From Tubiluchus corallicola (Eukaryota > Priapulida > Priapulimorpha > Priapulimorphida > Tubiluchidae), in NCBI GenBank assembly GCA_030141605.1, contig JAQGDQ010000061.1, positions 609,685 through 669,684 of the forward strand: 60,000 nt of DNA. Direction: 5' to 3'. Under the pieces are notes generated by a model, which saw only the letters and a program-made list of their open reading frames with translations, was not told the origin of the DNA and did no database searches. The first letter of the stretch is position 1. Each line of letters opens with the position of its first letter. Below, piece by piece: positions 13,571 to 28,500 of the stretch. Made by a program: the position numbers and the translations under genes.

Positions 13571-16047
13571 ATGGAAGATCCAGTGCTTATTATTGTGACT
13601 GAGAATATCAGTACGTCAGACCGCTGCTCGGATAGGATTGGTGACTTTGACTACGATATCGCCACATCTGTCGTCTGCACTATTTGTCTGATGTTTGGCA
13701 TAGTGTACGTTTTCTTCGGTAAGTAACAAATTCTAGTTCTAGAATCAAGCAGACGGAATAGATCAATGAAACTGCAGCAAAATAATGTGTTTGCCCGCTT
13801 TCTGAATTTCCTCAAATTTATGAGAGCCTCAGCTTCAGCACTTCATGTTCAAAACCATGGTCGGGTGATCCTTTAGGCTTTGTTAGTCTGTAACATTAAT
13901 ATAATTTTGGTAAAAGTTTTTAGTGGTTAGCTAATTCTCCTGTTTTTCCCAGGTTACCGGTGCTTCAAGGTTACCATGTTCCTTACAGGATTCATGTTTG
14001 CTTCTGTGATTATCTACGTTGCTTGTCAGGAAGAATCTCTTCTCAGTCCTCATGCTAACATTGGTGTATCGCTCGGTGCAGGTGTCCTTTTCGGACTCAT
14101 CACCATGCTCGTCTCTTACGTCGGGCTATTCATGACGGGCGTGCACTTAGGACTTCTGCTGGGACTGGTTGTTTTGGTTGTTCTCGAACAGTGGTACCAT
14201 CCAACGACGTTGTGGATGCCTTTGGGAATCCTGTTTGGCTTAGCACTCATTTTTGCGCTGGTAATACTGAAGTTTCCTAAGGGATGCACAATAATCAGTA
14301 CGAGCTTATTTGGTGGTGGCCTAGTTGCGTCTGCTGTAGACTATTTTGTGGAGAAGCTAGCCATGCTGGAGTATGTTTGGGATCGTCTACGTGTAGTCGA
14401 GAGCGATGCTCCTTGTTGGTATAGCTGGTTGATAATGGCCGTGTGGCCTTTTATGTTGTTAGTTGGACTGTTCGTACAATGGAGGATTACAGGCAGGGAT
14501 TATGATCACAGAGAAGGTGAGTTCATATCTTTTTTAGAACGATTCAGAATCCTGCTAGCCGGATTCCCGCATTCACAGCCAGTTCTTCCTCACATTGGAG
14601 GGTAATAGAGACTGGGACGTGAGCTCATTATCAAGGCTGTGCCTCTAGGATGAGCCACTGAACCAGTAATAGCATTTCAGCCACGTTATCTTAAGATGTG
14701 TACAATACATTTCCCTGTACAACCTTGTATGCTAAAGTAATGGTAGATTATAAAGTTCAATTTAAGATTCTTTATTAACTGTGACCCGCCATTGCACTTT
14801 GTGTTTTTATAGCCTACACCTTGTTTTTACGTGACTAAAGTTATCACTTTAAGAAAGTTAGTGCCATCATTTCTTAAATGCTCAAATATCAAATTTTGTA
14901 TCTTGGAGCATTTGGACACCATCTTTATGTATGATGTGTTAAAGGCAGAATACTGGTATACATTTTAATTATTTTGTTTTAGTACCTTGATCCAGATAAT
15001 GTGAAGCTGTGAATCAAATTCTGACTAAATTTATTACAATTTACAATATACCTGTAAAACTTTTATATTTTTTGTGCATACTGTAGATCAATTTGAATTT
15101 CAGAAAGTTTCAGCCAATGTTAAGCCAAATAGATGATCAGAACAGGGGAATAATTTGCTTTACTTTCAGAAAAATAATAAATTGCATATTCGTGATGTCG
15201 TGCCTATTCACTCACTATATTTTGTTTTAGCTCTTCATTTGAGAGGACATAAACGTCTAAACCTAAAACGAGTCCGTGATAAAACGGACAAATCAAGTGA
15301 GAACCAGAGGGCGTACCGATACTACTACCATGTGCGTCGTGCCAATGGCGATGTAATCGCTAAGGTTGGTTAAAAACATCAACGGTGTTCTCTATTAAAG
15401 TAATATTGTGAATAATTTAACGACAGATTCGTGTATACATTATTGAATAATTAAATGACTACTGCTACCTTGTGCCACTGCTAATATGAAGCAAACTGTC
15501 CCAGTCATTGCGACAGGACTTTCAGAGTGTTTAATAAAAATCTAGGAACATGGGTAGCACCAGGATCAGCTGGTCAGAGAAATTGGCTTGTACCAGCCCG
15601 TACATAAATTTGAATTGAATCAATCAAACCAGTGGTGGTGCACTTTCGGTTTCAGAACTTAAAAACTTCAGTTAGAGTGTCTGAAGGAAAAGTGGCACCT
15701 TTTCTGTATTTCGGGTATTTTGGGTGACACTAAACATCTAATAATATATTGAGATGCATAATTTAAAATTAATTTATAACTTTGACGGTAAATATTAATC
15801 ACAAAATACGTGGAAAGTGGCTGTAAATTTTCTACAATTTCCAATGACTACTTAAGAATGAATTTTTACCATTCATATATTTATACAATATTATTTTTTA
15901 TATTTTCAGAGCTATATTAACACATGGAAGAATTCACCACAATCTACCCTCCAGTCAGATGCTCCTTCGGAGCAGACGCCAACATCAAACATTACGCTGC
16001 TGAACCCCTCGGACAGCACAAACACTACCATGACCCAAGTACAATGA
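13571..16047 (+). CDS. TMEM198: TMEM198-like seven-pass membrane protein
   Basis: Coding exons are 13571-13718, 13953-14516, 15231-15364 and 15910-16047; phases join exactly (1, 1, 0) to give 327 aa, against roughly 360 in the human protein. Donors are GTAAGT, GTGAGT and GTTGGT. The join of exons 1 and 2 restores the family motif FFGYRCFK before a conserved FLTG. About seven hydrophobic helices fall between residues 32 and 226, with LFMTG and DYFVE blocks and a WYSW-containing last loop. The cytosolic tail carries VRRANGDV, also typical of TMEM198, and exon 4 continues with SYI before a Ser/Thr-rich end. In vertebrates TMEM198 binds LRP6 and promotes its phosphorylation in Wnt signalling. The start codon is the only ATG in frame near the exon start; a CAG acceptor seven bases upstream suggests a 5' UTR intron. 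The third donor is weak, and without it the protein would stop six bases after the exon border. Confidence 0.93.
15601..15625 (+). repeat. Short TTGAA-type retroelement tail
   Basis: Inside the last TMEM198 intron, ACATAAATTTGAATTGAAT looks like a small copy of the AATAAA plus (TTGAA)n tail also seen at 37669-37702 and 52417-52438. Confidence 0.3.
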
Positions 16048-19000
16048 TTCAGTGCAGTATTGACGTTCAAAATGTCATATTCCTTCATGATGATGAGAAT
16101 AAAGTGTCATTGAGGTAGATGCTGGAAAACGTCTTCGGATGACAATATTTTTACGATGTCTTAAGATATTTTTGTTCCAAAAAACTGGATATTTTTATTC
16201 TGGACAAAAAGATGTTGTGTTGTATGCATGTATTCAGTTCTGAAATAACTTGTTTTACACTAGAGCTAGTAGATTTGTCTGTCTGCTACTAGTCTGTTGC
16301 CAACTTGGTTGAGATTTTTAATATTTGCTCAAGGAAGTTTTTGAGGAGCATGTCAGTCGGCCCACACGCACGCGCATTTTTAATCAGTTAATTAATAGTT
16401 GCAAACCAGTGCATTTTCTTACAACGCGATTAAAAATTGCACGTGTGCAGAGCCTTAGTGGGGAGACTGGGGAGTATATTTGCAACAAGTGCTGCCACCA
16501 TGTATTAAATGTCATAACCAAATCTCAACACTGCCAATTTTTCTTGTATCATTGTTGTTAATTCTGAATAACATGCATAATCGTCTTCTCTGGCATCATA
16601 CTGACCATTGTGGGTGTGAGAAAGCTGCTTATTTTCTTAGATCACAGATCTCTACTTTGACAACAGTGCTACAGACACGGCATTATTCTAAATGTAAATA
16701 AATGCCGGTCGTCGCTGGGAAAAATTACCCTCATTGTTTTGTATTGATGTGTTATTAAATTCACGTCAAGAAATTCCACTTATGTGTGAGAATGCAATTG
16801 CTATTTAGTTATTTCCTGTTTTTAATTGTGTAACTGCGTCAACATACTGAGCTGTGTGACGTACTTGCCATTTTTTATTACGTTATTCGTCTGCAATTTC
16901 CGCAACAACGTTATAATTATTATTATGCGTCAAATACTGCAGTTCCTGTTGTATAAATATACGTATGTTTTTGTAGATAATTATTGTAAATAGAACTTCT
17001 TGTTATGTTCTGAAAGATTAACTATTACTTGGCAAATCACTTCTGAATGGCTGCGTTTGTTGTGTCGTACATTTCTAGATTTATTTCATACACTGCTACT
17101 AACCAGTCATATCTCAAAGAGCATGATCATTCAACAGACCAGTTTTGTTTACTCTTATTATAATTTGTATAAGCGCGTGACCCGGCAAATGCCGTTTTTC
17201 AGTAGTAATTTTAAGTTTTTAACAAAAAAAACTAAATTTAAAAATTGTTCTAAAGAATAAAACTATAACTGATCTTTCAGTGTGTGTGACATTCAGTGCC
17301 ATGTAAATACATATACGTATATTAGAGAGACAATTTTTATCACTGCTGTGCATAATATACCTATTGTTTTAATACAATTTAAAAGCATTCAAGCATCTTT
17401 TTACTTGTACAAATGTATAAACGTGTTAAATTTTAAGAAAATAAAATACACAATTATATCAGTTTTATGATGCGTTTGCATACTCATTTTTTTATAAGTT
17501 TAACTTGTATGAGGTCTATCTACATCTCGCAAGCACATGTTCATGATATGATTTTCACTTCTCTTACCACTTCTGCATTTTGCTCTTGATAGTGCCCCTT
17601 ACTGATTGCTCAAAATCAATGAGCTTGTCCTGCCACAAATAAAAGATACGGGTCACAAAATTTGAGTGCCTAGTTATGAAATTTGCCGTAAAATGTAAGC
17701 AACAAGCACTTCCTTTACTGTAATGAATAGTTGCTAATTCTGTTATGCAGTTCTGTCTTGCAGTTGTTCGAGTCTAAACATAAGTCAGCTCACAGTTTGC
17801 ACAGAAATGTAGAAATTTTCAACTAGCTCAATGCATATACCCAAAAGATGTTCTGTAGGAAAGTTACGACATTTCAAAATTGTTTGTCCACCAATCAATT
17901 CAGCAGATGGACAACAGGAACGCACCAATTAAAAGTCGCAAGACAGGCTCAACCTATCGGTGACACTTTCACAGTGAGTAACATAAGCAAATTATTGCCT
18001 TTTGTAAACAGAAACTAAATATTTACTTGGCTTATATATAATTGAATACACTCCAGGAGATGGTTTAGGTCGAGCAAATATTGGTATACCCAAATTTTGA
18101 TGGAATCCGACAGAGGCTAATTTTGACCACTGGGTATTACGCATAGGTGAGCTAGCCGAAAATGGGAATAGAACCGATTAACTTGTCAATGAAAGCCTAT
18201 CTCTGGCTTAAATCTCCACCAGCAGCACTGCCATAGTGGTTAGAAGCAGTTTAACATAACGATGTTTTCACACAATTTTACTTATGATAATGTTGAAGAT
18301 AGTTCTCAGCAAAAGAAAACTATGCAAAAACCCGTATGTTAATTCTTTAAATAGTTCAAGAAAGTATTTGCATATGCTTAGCACTGGTCAATTTTCATCA
18401 CTTGTGCCTTTGTGACTGACTTCTGCTTAATGGGAATAGAGAAATCAGGCACAATTTAATATGCTAAACTAAAGCTTACTACAAGTATGTTTATAAGCAA
18501 TAAAAAGATTAGTGTTTGTCTAATCTTTACTGTCTAAACACCAGACGGTTTAACCTTAATTTTTAAAAATGATTTAAAAAATCTCCAGTTCAATTATCTA
18601 AACAATCAAGATGCTGTAGTCATAAATTACCTCTCACCATGTTAAATTTTTCCAGAATTCACGTTCACTTTGTTCACTAGAATAGAAATGTGACGTGCAA
18701 ACTACAGCATACATTACGTTCAAGAAATCAGTTTAAAAATTATAATTAATCACTTTTTATTGTAATTAATTTACATAATCATAAATACTATCGTTCTGAG
18801 GATTCTGGCTTGTTTAAGAATTAAAACATAATTATACTACATTAGGTAACAACATCGAAATCAGAATTAGAGAGTAAAAAAATTTGTTAAACAATTAATC
18901 ACTAAAATCTCTATTTCATACTACAACATAACATACAAAATCTGCAGAGAGTGGAGCGGTCACAGTTAACAGGTACGCAGGGCAGCTTAATTATTGCATA

Positions 19001-19581
19001 GCTTCTGAGTTCATAAAAAGTAGCAAGTTAAAAATTACATCTCGAGTATTAAATTTTTTACAACAATATGTTAATTTTCTTTGTTAAACTCCAAAAATGT
19101 TATTACCAAAGTACTGCAAAAAATAGCTAAAGGGCTATGCAGAGAACTCACAAATAAATTTACATTACAATCGGATGCGTCATAAAATATTTTCACCTAA
19201 ACCTTTATACTTCTGACAAAGCGTGACAAAAAATATAGTTTACATTATGAAACAATATAAAAATGAAATAAATACAGCCAGAGCTTGATCTAATGATGAC
19301 AATACCTCTATGTTATCCGAAAAAATCAATAGAAATTGGAGCACAATTCATCTGCATTACGGTGAAATAGCTGAACCAAATGTAAAGCAAAATAAATATA
19401 GGTCCAGGATGATATATGATTCACATTAGTCGGTGGAAAGCTCTACAGCACAAATTCACTATCATTTGCATGAATATTTCTCATAGGAGGTTGAAAACCC
19501 TGATCTTCCTACGTACAGAAATGCATTAAATTATGTCACCGACGTAATTCTGTCTAAAAACAACTCAGTCGATAAATTGAT
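16048..19581. other. Convergent intergenic region
   Basis: This holds the 3' UTR of the TMEM198 gene from the left and that of the CCDC47 gene from the right. Possible polyadenylation signals are AATAAA at about 16698 (plus) and its complement at about 18757-18762 (minus); neither can be proved. Small ORFs at 16325-16701 and 17000-17470 show no domain and no splice context. I see no further gene. Confidence 0.6.
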
Positions 19582-22500
19582 TTACTGGCGCACCTGAAAG
19601 ACAAAGAAGAAAATCAGCATAAAATTAACAAGGAGCAAATAATCATTATTTTGCTTGTAATAAACAAGCATTTTTGCCTATTAATTTAATCTACTTATGA
19701 TAAAATATAGGAGTCTTCCTGAGCAACTTACATATTTGAGCATCATTCTCTGCTAACACTTTGCACATATTTTCACATTTTAAATCAATACAAATATTAT
19801 ACTTCACACTATTTGAAAAGGCGTTTTAAGCAGTAAGTGATTCCTAATTTGTCTTTGTCAACTGATACTTAATTACACTAGTATCGGGCAAAGTGACATT
19901 ATTTTAAGTGCGATATTAAATAATAGTTGTTACATTAAAAGCTAATCAGCAGTACTATGTGGATAAAGATCAGCCCATTTCTAAAAGATCACATTATAAT
20001 GACATCCATTAATTTAACCCTTGCCTACTAGAACCTCATGCACATGTCAACACCTGACATTGTACTAAAATGTATACGAGTGCTGCTGTACCATTTGTGT
20101 TGTGTATTTTACTCCAGTGCCCGCCCTGCCAGAGTTGCACTTACTGCATTAATGTCCAGATGGAAGAAATTACAAGAAAATATCAGAAGTCCTGCCCAGT
20201 CACATTGTAATGTATTATGTATAAAGCACACTAAGCTAATATTGAAAAAATCGTCAGAAATCCTGCTTAATCACCTTGTAATGCATTATGTAATAAAGCA
20301 TGTTACGCTAATATAAGTTTTTTTTGACAAAAACACTAAAATGTTTCGGTCCATTTGTTCGCTTTCTTATATTTTAAACAAAAAATTGGTACAACATTGT
20401 GTTCCAATTAATGCTGTATATAATTAACAAATGAAATGCCCATTTTAGCAAACATTAAAACACAATACATGCACCAACACAAGAGAACAGATCAAAACAA
20501 AATCACGAATTTTTGCAGTCAAGCACCGATAAGCAAGGGTTAACAAAAAATGCTGTTACCCACCTTCATCTGTTTGACTTTTGGCTGCTTTTTCTTCATT
20601 TCTCGGCGATGCTCACGCTCCTGGAAAAGAAAAAGTTGATCATGTAACACAAAAAGTTAGTTAGTTTGAAATAAAATGGTAGACTAGGAACATTTCATGG
20701 AGTTTCTTTCTGTTTCAATGCACAGTGAAGAAGTCTGAGGAACATTACTGAATTTAATAACTGCTCATATACAATGATGCCAGCTTTTATTCAAACGGCA
20801 AGTCAATCAAAGTCACTTGACCATTAAGGCCAAACAATTTGTTCATTTTTTGTAAAACTTGGAATACCTCTCATCAAAACTGTAGAATTTAAGGACATGA
20901 AGTGTGATTTTATAATGTAGTACAATCAGGACTGAATTATCCTATAGGCTAGTACAGACTGCAGCCGTGGGCCCCTCAAGCTTGGAGGGGGGCATACTTT
21001 GCATTGCTGAATAATTCATATAATTAAATAAAATTTGCAACTTTGAAACGAGGCCAGGAAGTCTAAAAATCCAATTTTAAAGAGGTTACTCATTTGAGTG
21101 TGTTAATGACCGTATGATCGTACACTCACCTCGCACTACTTAAATTATTTTATTTAAAGTTTATTACAGTGGACTCTCGTTATAAGAATCACCTCGGGAG
21201 AAGGCAAAGTGATTCTTATAACGAGCATGACCCAGAATTGCTTTAACAATTTTTTATGCACATAAAAATTATTTATTTCCCGAAATTACGCTAGAAACGA
21301 CATGAAACAGCATAATGTTTTTCTAGCCTAAAAAGGACCTAAAAATTCCTAGACTAATGTTTTTATTTCATGGTTGGGTAAATATTTCATGATGCCAGAA
21401 TTGCCTTAAAATTTTTTAATTCTCATGTGCATGTGCATTTCAACTGACTGACACGCAAACAAACAAATTTGAAATCTCTGTGGTGTCCGCCACGCCCACT
21501 GCGCAGAACCATGTAAGCAGGGCGTGAGAGACAATGGAGTTGGCGCCAAAATTGATTCTACTATCGAAAGAAGGGTGATTCTTATACGAGCGGATTTTCA
21601 CTAGGAAAATGCCGATTCAATTCGGGAAACGCGATTTTGATTCTTATATCGAGCTGATTCTTATACGTGTGATTCTTGTAAGGAGAGTCCACTGTAATGT
21701 GTATGATATTGTATTTTTTGATGTGTGACATAAAATTCATAGTTCATAGTTGAGAAAAAGGTTTGAGGCCTTTTATTTAAGACAAAGGGTACCTGTTTGG
21801 TGCCTAGTTGAGATAAGGGCCCCCCTCTTAAAAGCCCTTTTTTTGAAAAGTGGGGCTCCAACAATGAAATTGTTACTAAAATATATCACAAGTAAAGAGG
21901 TGCCCGCATCATTTCATTAACCTAATGACTCAAAGACATAATCAGGCCCTGACTGCACAATAGTATAATCACCATGCCCGAGAGACTGCTCAAGTAAACC
22001 TTTGGGTAAAAAATTCATAAAAAAGCCTGCCAATCACATATGGGAAAGAACCATTATAATCTTATAAATTTAGTGAATTCTTCTAAAATTATTTCTGAAA
22101 TGCAAGAGCAGTCAAATATCCAGACAGCTTGCTTGGAGGATCAATTGTAGAATCGACTTGCAATACGGAAAACGCAAAAATACCACGCACCTCCATTTTA
22201 CGTTGCTTATCGGGATCGTCTTCTGCAAGTATCTTCTCCTTTTCTGCCCGTCGTTTGTCCTCACGACGCTGCTGGGCAAGTTCCTGGCGCTGGGTGTGTT
22301 GCTGCTTTACGTAGCTTTCTTCGATCTTCTGACGATTCTTATCTGCCTTCACTTTGGCCTAAATTTAACGGTGGATTCTTAGGAGGGAGAAACATGTAGT
22401 CACAAAGTACTCAAACATAGTGAACACAATAAGTTAATAGCATAAAAACATCACATTCAGAAAAGGGCACGTGTGAATATGCTGCTGTAGATGGATGAAT

Positions 22501-25500
22501 TAGATACTTGCTACTTGTTGCAAACAGTCAAATCATAAAAAATTAGGAGGACAAAATATTTACACCTAGATACAAGGACTTGTTTAAGAAAACAGTGGTT
22601 ACAGATTTCCATTTTTTACTTGGGTTCACACTATACATTCCAGTTCATATGCAGAAATGACAAACTATGACTCATTAACGTTTGTAAAAATACCAAGACC
22701 TAAAAGTTAAAAGAAACATTGCAGCTGAAAAAGTTGTTTAAAGTACTTTCCAAATGTTCACATGTTTAAGTAAATGTTCTGAATAAATTTATTAAAATAT
22801 TGTCGTCATCAACTTGTCTAAATGTGCATTAATTACACATTGTATTAGGTTTAACTAATTTCAGCCTACCTCTTTTGGTAATCTATAACGTTTGACTCTT
22901 TCAATGCAGTGGAACACAAGTTGCATAAGAGGTTTCATTGCCTGTATACCTTCAGGGGTAGCATAGCCTTGTCCAGGAACTGAAAAAGTAATTTACACTT
23001 TACATGATATTACATGTGGGATTTTTAATTTTATCATTCTGGTTCAAGAAACTTGTACATCATAACATTATGTAACTTATGCCTACTAAACAGCAAAAGG
23101 AAATACAGAGCTAAACAACATGTTACCCTTAAGTACAGGTAATTATTTACTATTTTTCCCTATATATAGTATGAAAAATGAAATGCCCTTACCATTGAAG
23201 ACGAAAATCAATACTTTTGACCGTTTTGGTACTTCATTCTGCTGCTGGTCATCCTGCTGCTTGGGGCCAGAGTATTGATCCGAAAAGTGAATATAATCAA
23301 CAAGGTCCGTCATATTTTTCAGTACGTACAACAACTACAAATACAAATCGATGGATGGGGACCAATATGTAATATAAAGCAATATTAGCATTTCAATAAA
23401 GTGCCATCACTGTGTATTGTGTACACAGCAGAAGTTATGAAAAGAATCATGACATTGCGTCTATAGTTTCAACCACACACCACCGGAAACCATACTGCAC
23501 AAATATAAAGCAGTTCGTCTCTAATGTAGTTGCCCAAGTCATTGCAATTAATCCTCGAGTAAAATCAAAAGTCACTGAATCTCAAATCACCGTTAATTAC
23601 CTCTACACCACACTTCTCACCTAGTGCTTTTTTGGTGCGCAGCAGAAATACTCATAGCATGCCACTGGAGCCTGGCCCATTAAAAAAGATATCCCTAAAA
23701 TGAGCACAGAACCCGGCAAAAGTGTCCGAGTCACTTGGCTTGGATGCATAAACATCCTCTTCCTCTAAGGTCAAAGCCAAGGTTTACAAACGATGTGGGT
23801 ACCATATCGTTTACAAGTGAGTATCAAACATAGGTCTACTCAACTCGCACGAAAAGTGGAAACGATAGCTCTCAGGCAAGGACCCACCATGATGGCTTAT
23901 TACGCACCTTTCCATCGAGCATGGCAGTAGTAGCATCACCAATTTCACTAAGTAGAGAAAGCTTCGTTAAACTTGCTAATCCTTTGTCAGCCATCTTCTT
24001 TTCAGTACAAAAACTACTCTGCAATTTAATCGAAATACATTTGCATTTATAGTTATGTAAAGAAGCGGAATTCAGCGAGACAAAAGCTAATCATGCAACA
24101 TGTATTTTTATTCAAGGTGGAAACCTAGTGTATTTATAGACAATGTGAATGGAATGTGATTAAAAATCACAAAAAGTATGCCAAACGACAGCCTTGAATT
24201 TATTTCTAGTGCTGTTTACCATTTTTTATATCAGCCCGACCTCAGTGGATTTCTTTAAATGTATGTGATTCTTAAACTTAGAGTATGTTTACTTTTGAAA
24301 ATACAAAACTATGGTCAGTAAAAGTAAGCAAACGTTTAAATTTCTATGTGCAGTTACATTATAATGTATTTATAAATCTTATCCACATTCTTTATAAAGT
24401 AACCAAAAACTCAACAGGTAAGAATAAAATACTTGCTAATTTTAGCATTGAGAATCTAATAAGGCCACTTACTAATCATACATTTATCAATTAAAAATTA
24501 GTACTAGTAGAATTTTTTATACTTTTCTCAACTATATGAAAAAGCTTTAGCATCAGGCAAAAACATACGATCCAATAGATTATCAAAATTAAGCGATATC
24601 TTAATGCTCAACAAAACTAACGTCAATGGTCTGTTTAATCAAAATGTTAAATGTTACAGTAAAAAAATATAACTGAAAATCATTGCTTACTAAATCAGCT
24701 AAATCTTTGTGAATCTTTGATATCGTTTTTTTCTGCCCAACTGCAAATACGAATGTGTCCATATCTTCTGAATTCATTGATACTTTTATTGACTGCAAAG
24801 TACAGATTACATACATCTAGTTAACTATGTAATCGAGATACAAATAAAGCTCGTTAGCTACCTCAATAAAAATCGAACCGGGTAATAAAACATCTATTAC
24901 TTTGTCAATTTTTTCTTATGCAAATGGCAATAAATTTACAATGAATTTATACAGTTATCATTCTGGTAAAATGCCAACAATGTGGCTATGACACACAATT
25001 ATTTACTGCATCTTGGTAATTTTATTTAAATGGATGTTGCATTTACGTACACGTACTGTACAGTTTACAATAACTATAGACACCCGGGTGCCGGCAGGCG
25101 GACGCACTGATGCACGTGCATCCACAGAATTGCTTAAGAAATTTTTTTATGGCTAAATGATTTTTAGCAGTAAACCAAGACACGCACCAACCCCTTGTTT
25201 GTTTGCCCAATCCCCGAGCAGTAAGCTGATTTGCAATAGTGAAGTCATGCTTATGTATGTCACTTACATAGTGTCAATTTTCTTATCGATTTCTGTTGTC
25301 TAGACACTTTTTAACTAACTGTAACTGCACTTTTGCATATGGGGGTGGGCCCAAGAAACCTGCCCCCCCCCCTTTCACAATAGTAGTGAAATTATGAGTC
25401 AGGAGTTTGAGGTGACATAACGAGTTTTAACCAATTGAACTTGCCTGAGGAAATAGCTTCTAGTGACTGCAAAATGGTCTAAAATGCTGTAAAATGCATG

Positions 25501-28500
25501 TGAGATGTTCTGCCATTTAGCTGTGAGAAAAATTATGACGCGCGCAACTTATTAAATTTTGTATGAACAGTGGGTGGGCTGTAAACTTAACAGTCTCAAA
25601 TCAGTTTTATGTTTGACTATCCACCTTTCGCTGGGTAGATAATCTTGACACTAAATAAATTAAGCTTAAGTAATGGATCATTCGCAATGCAGTGTATTAT
25701 GAACTTGCTTTTAAGACATACGACAACTACAATAGAATACAATGAATATTACCTAGGTAAATGTAGGTAAAATACATTTTTTAAAGCAGAATTTTTCACA
25801 TTTGAGGAAGTCCATGTACCAGAATTTAGATGTCATTTGAGACCCTCTAAAATGTGAAAATGTGTGTAAATACAGGAAAATTCGTTGGTGGCTTCGAGAG
25901 CTCCCCCAGGCCCCCTAGCTGTTTGTGAGTCAAATTTTTTAAACTTTGGTTGTGCCCAAGTATAGACATATAACATGTGATATTTTTAAGTTGTTCAATG
26001 TGAAATTTCTCACAGCTACTCATTCCATATTGACACCTAAGGCAGAAACTACCGTGTAATTCACAATTATTTTAATTAAATTATACAGCATTAGACTTTT
26101 CATACTACGGTTTCAAAATGAAGGTAACGCAAAGGAAATTCGGTCAGTAACTAAAATTACAAAAACTCATACCAATACATTTATCTGTTTTACATGGTAT
26201 AATTTCAGAAAGATAGTCAACTAGTAAACACTTACAATCTGATCTGATGTCGGTCGCAGTAATCGTGATATAACACTAATTAAATCTTGTCGTTTCAAAA
26301 GTTTCAGTTCTACTAACATTCCTTCGCAACACGTTCGACCGCTGCACCAAAGTAAGTACAAGTTTTCTGATTCCTTCAACATTTCGCATGATTCAGGTTC
26401 AGTGGCAACTCCATCGTCACCTTAAAAAAATAAAGCAACAGCATAATTTTTATAGTTTTGTCCATGTGCATTCCTTATCAGGTAACAGAAACCAAAACTC
26501 TAAAAAAACACCCTAATTTAGTTAGCTGACTTTTCCGCATTACAGTCAGGCATCAGAATTGTACAGATGTACCTGCCTCAATGCAAGCGCGTTATTCCAA
26601 GAAAGACACTTGCAGCATGTGTGATAGAAAGTCACCACTTTGGGTAGTCAGAATGCTCAAGAATGGCAAAAAGGCAGGACGTCAGTAATGATCCTGCTGT
26701 CGTTAAATCACTAACTGCTAACGAAGCTACATAAATTACAATAAAAAAATTTTACTCCTAATAATACTGAAATAATGAACACGAAAATTCTCTCAAAAAA
26801 AGAAAGTTCTGAGGTTTGCAACATGGTACTTAAAAAATTAAAAAAACCATAATAAGGATGCACATTGCAGGCAAGGATCATTCTCTGTGCAGTTAAAGCA
26901 AGTACACGCCAACAAACATGCAAGCAAAATTTTTTTCTAAAAACTAAATGCTATAGTATATATTTGAGCACAAATAGCAGGTGATCTAAAATAACAATAC
27001 AAAATAAAGTTGTTTAGATTCTAAAATTTATCTGTGAATACTTTTTTTCAAAATTAAAAGTTATTAATTTTCTCAAATAGTTCATATTTTGCATTGTAAA
27101 AATCATTACTGATGTAATGACCAATTCTTGGAATGAACTGATACCAATACTAGTACAGTCATTCACACTGTACATAAGGTCACTTACCAACTAGACTAAA
27201 ATTTGATTCCAACAATTCACGATGTGAATTCAACCAAGCAGCTGCTAGTCTGCTGTTTTTGGTTTTTCCGTGAAGAAAGTTCAAAAAGTAAACTGCCAAG
27301 CCGACCAACATCAATATTTCTACATAAAAACTGTCCCAGTTTGTTCGTAGGTGCAATGGAATCTATAAACAAAAAATAACAACAGCAGTGCAAGTTATTT
27401 AAATAACATGAAAATATTTTTGCATCTAATTACAGCAATATTTTCTACATAAAAATTGCAACAAATAAGCGCATAGCCAAAACAAGGCAACCTGCCCAGA
27501 ATTCGAAATACGACCTACAAATTACAGCAGGACATATATAACTTCATTTACACTGCACTCTTTTAGCATGGATGTTTGCTAATCTTGTAACAGATAAAAA
27601 TAGTCTAAAGTATTTTGTCAATAAAGTATGTAATAAATAATTTTGCTAGTTATTACACAGTTATTCAGACCTGCGTAGTTACTGTGCATCACTACCTACT
27701 CAATGTAAGATTCAGTGAACAACGTATCGAGTCGAAACTTACATTTGTAATTTTCAAGTCTGGCTTCTCCTGCGGCTTTCCCGGGCTGGGTTTTGATTCA
27801 CCATCAAATCCCTCAAATTCATCCTCATCAAAATGATCAAATTCATCATCCTCATCCTACAAAAAGGTCTCAGCTAAGAGTCACAAAACTTAATTTCCTA
27901 AAATTGTAAAATGCAATGCACCCCAGACGTTTTTTAATTTCTATTTCAATAGCATTTATACTTAAAAGCATCACCTTACTTCCAAATTAAATAAAAATAT
28001 TAATTATATTTTGCAACAATTTCTACTATTGAATGAATCTAGGAGCAACAAAATATAAAGTTTAGGTTTAGTCTCACAATTAGTCTTCAAAATCACTCAA
28101 ATTGTCTTTAAAAATGAACATTTTTAATTTTAACTCGTCTTTGACGTTAGAATCAGAAACCTTACTAGACAAATCCTCTTAGTTTCAATAAGCAGCAACT
28201 GTTATTATCAAGACGCCAACAAGATTTTGTAATCATGTTTCAAAAGTACATTAGCAAATTACTTACAGGTGTTTAATTACTTCACATCACACATCACACA
28301 CTTTTGTAAGTTACAAATCAAAAGCAGTCAAACAGCTTTGACAAGTCTCAGTTGATTCCAAAAATAAACGAAGTCTAGATTGAAACATGAAGAGAATAAT
28401 TTTGTAAATGCACTGTGTAAAATACGAGGACTTAGATCATCCGATCTCTTGCTACATATGCCTATTTGTTAAACACATCAGCTCACAGACAGCAGCAACT

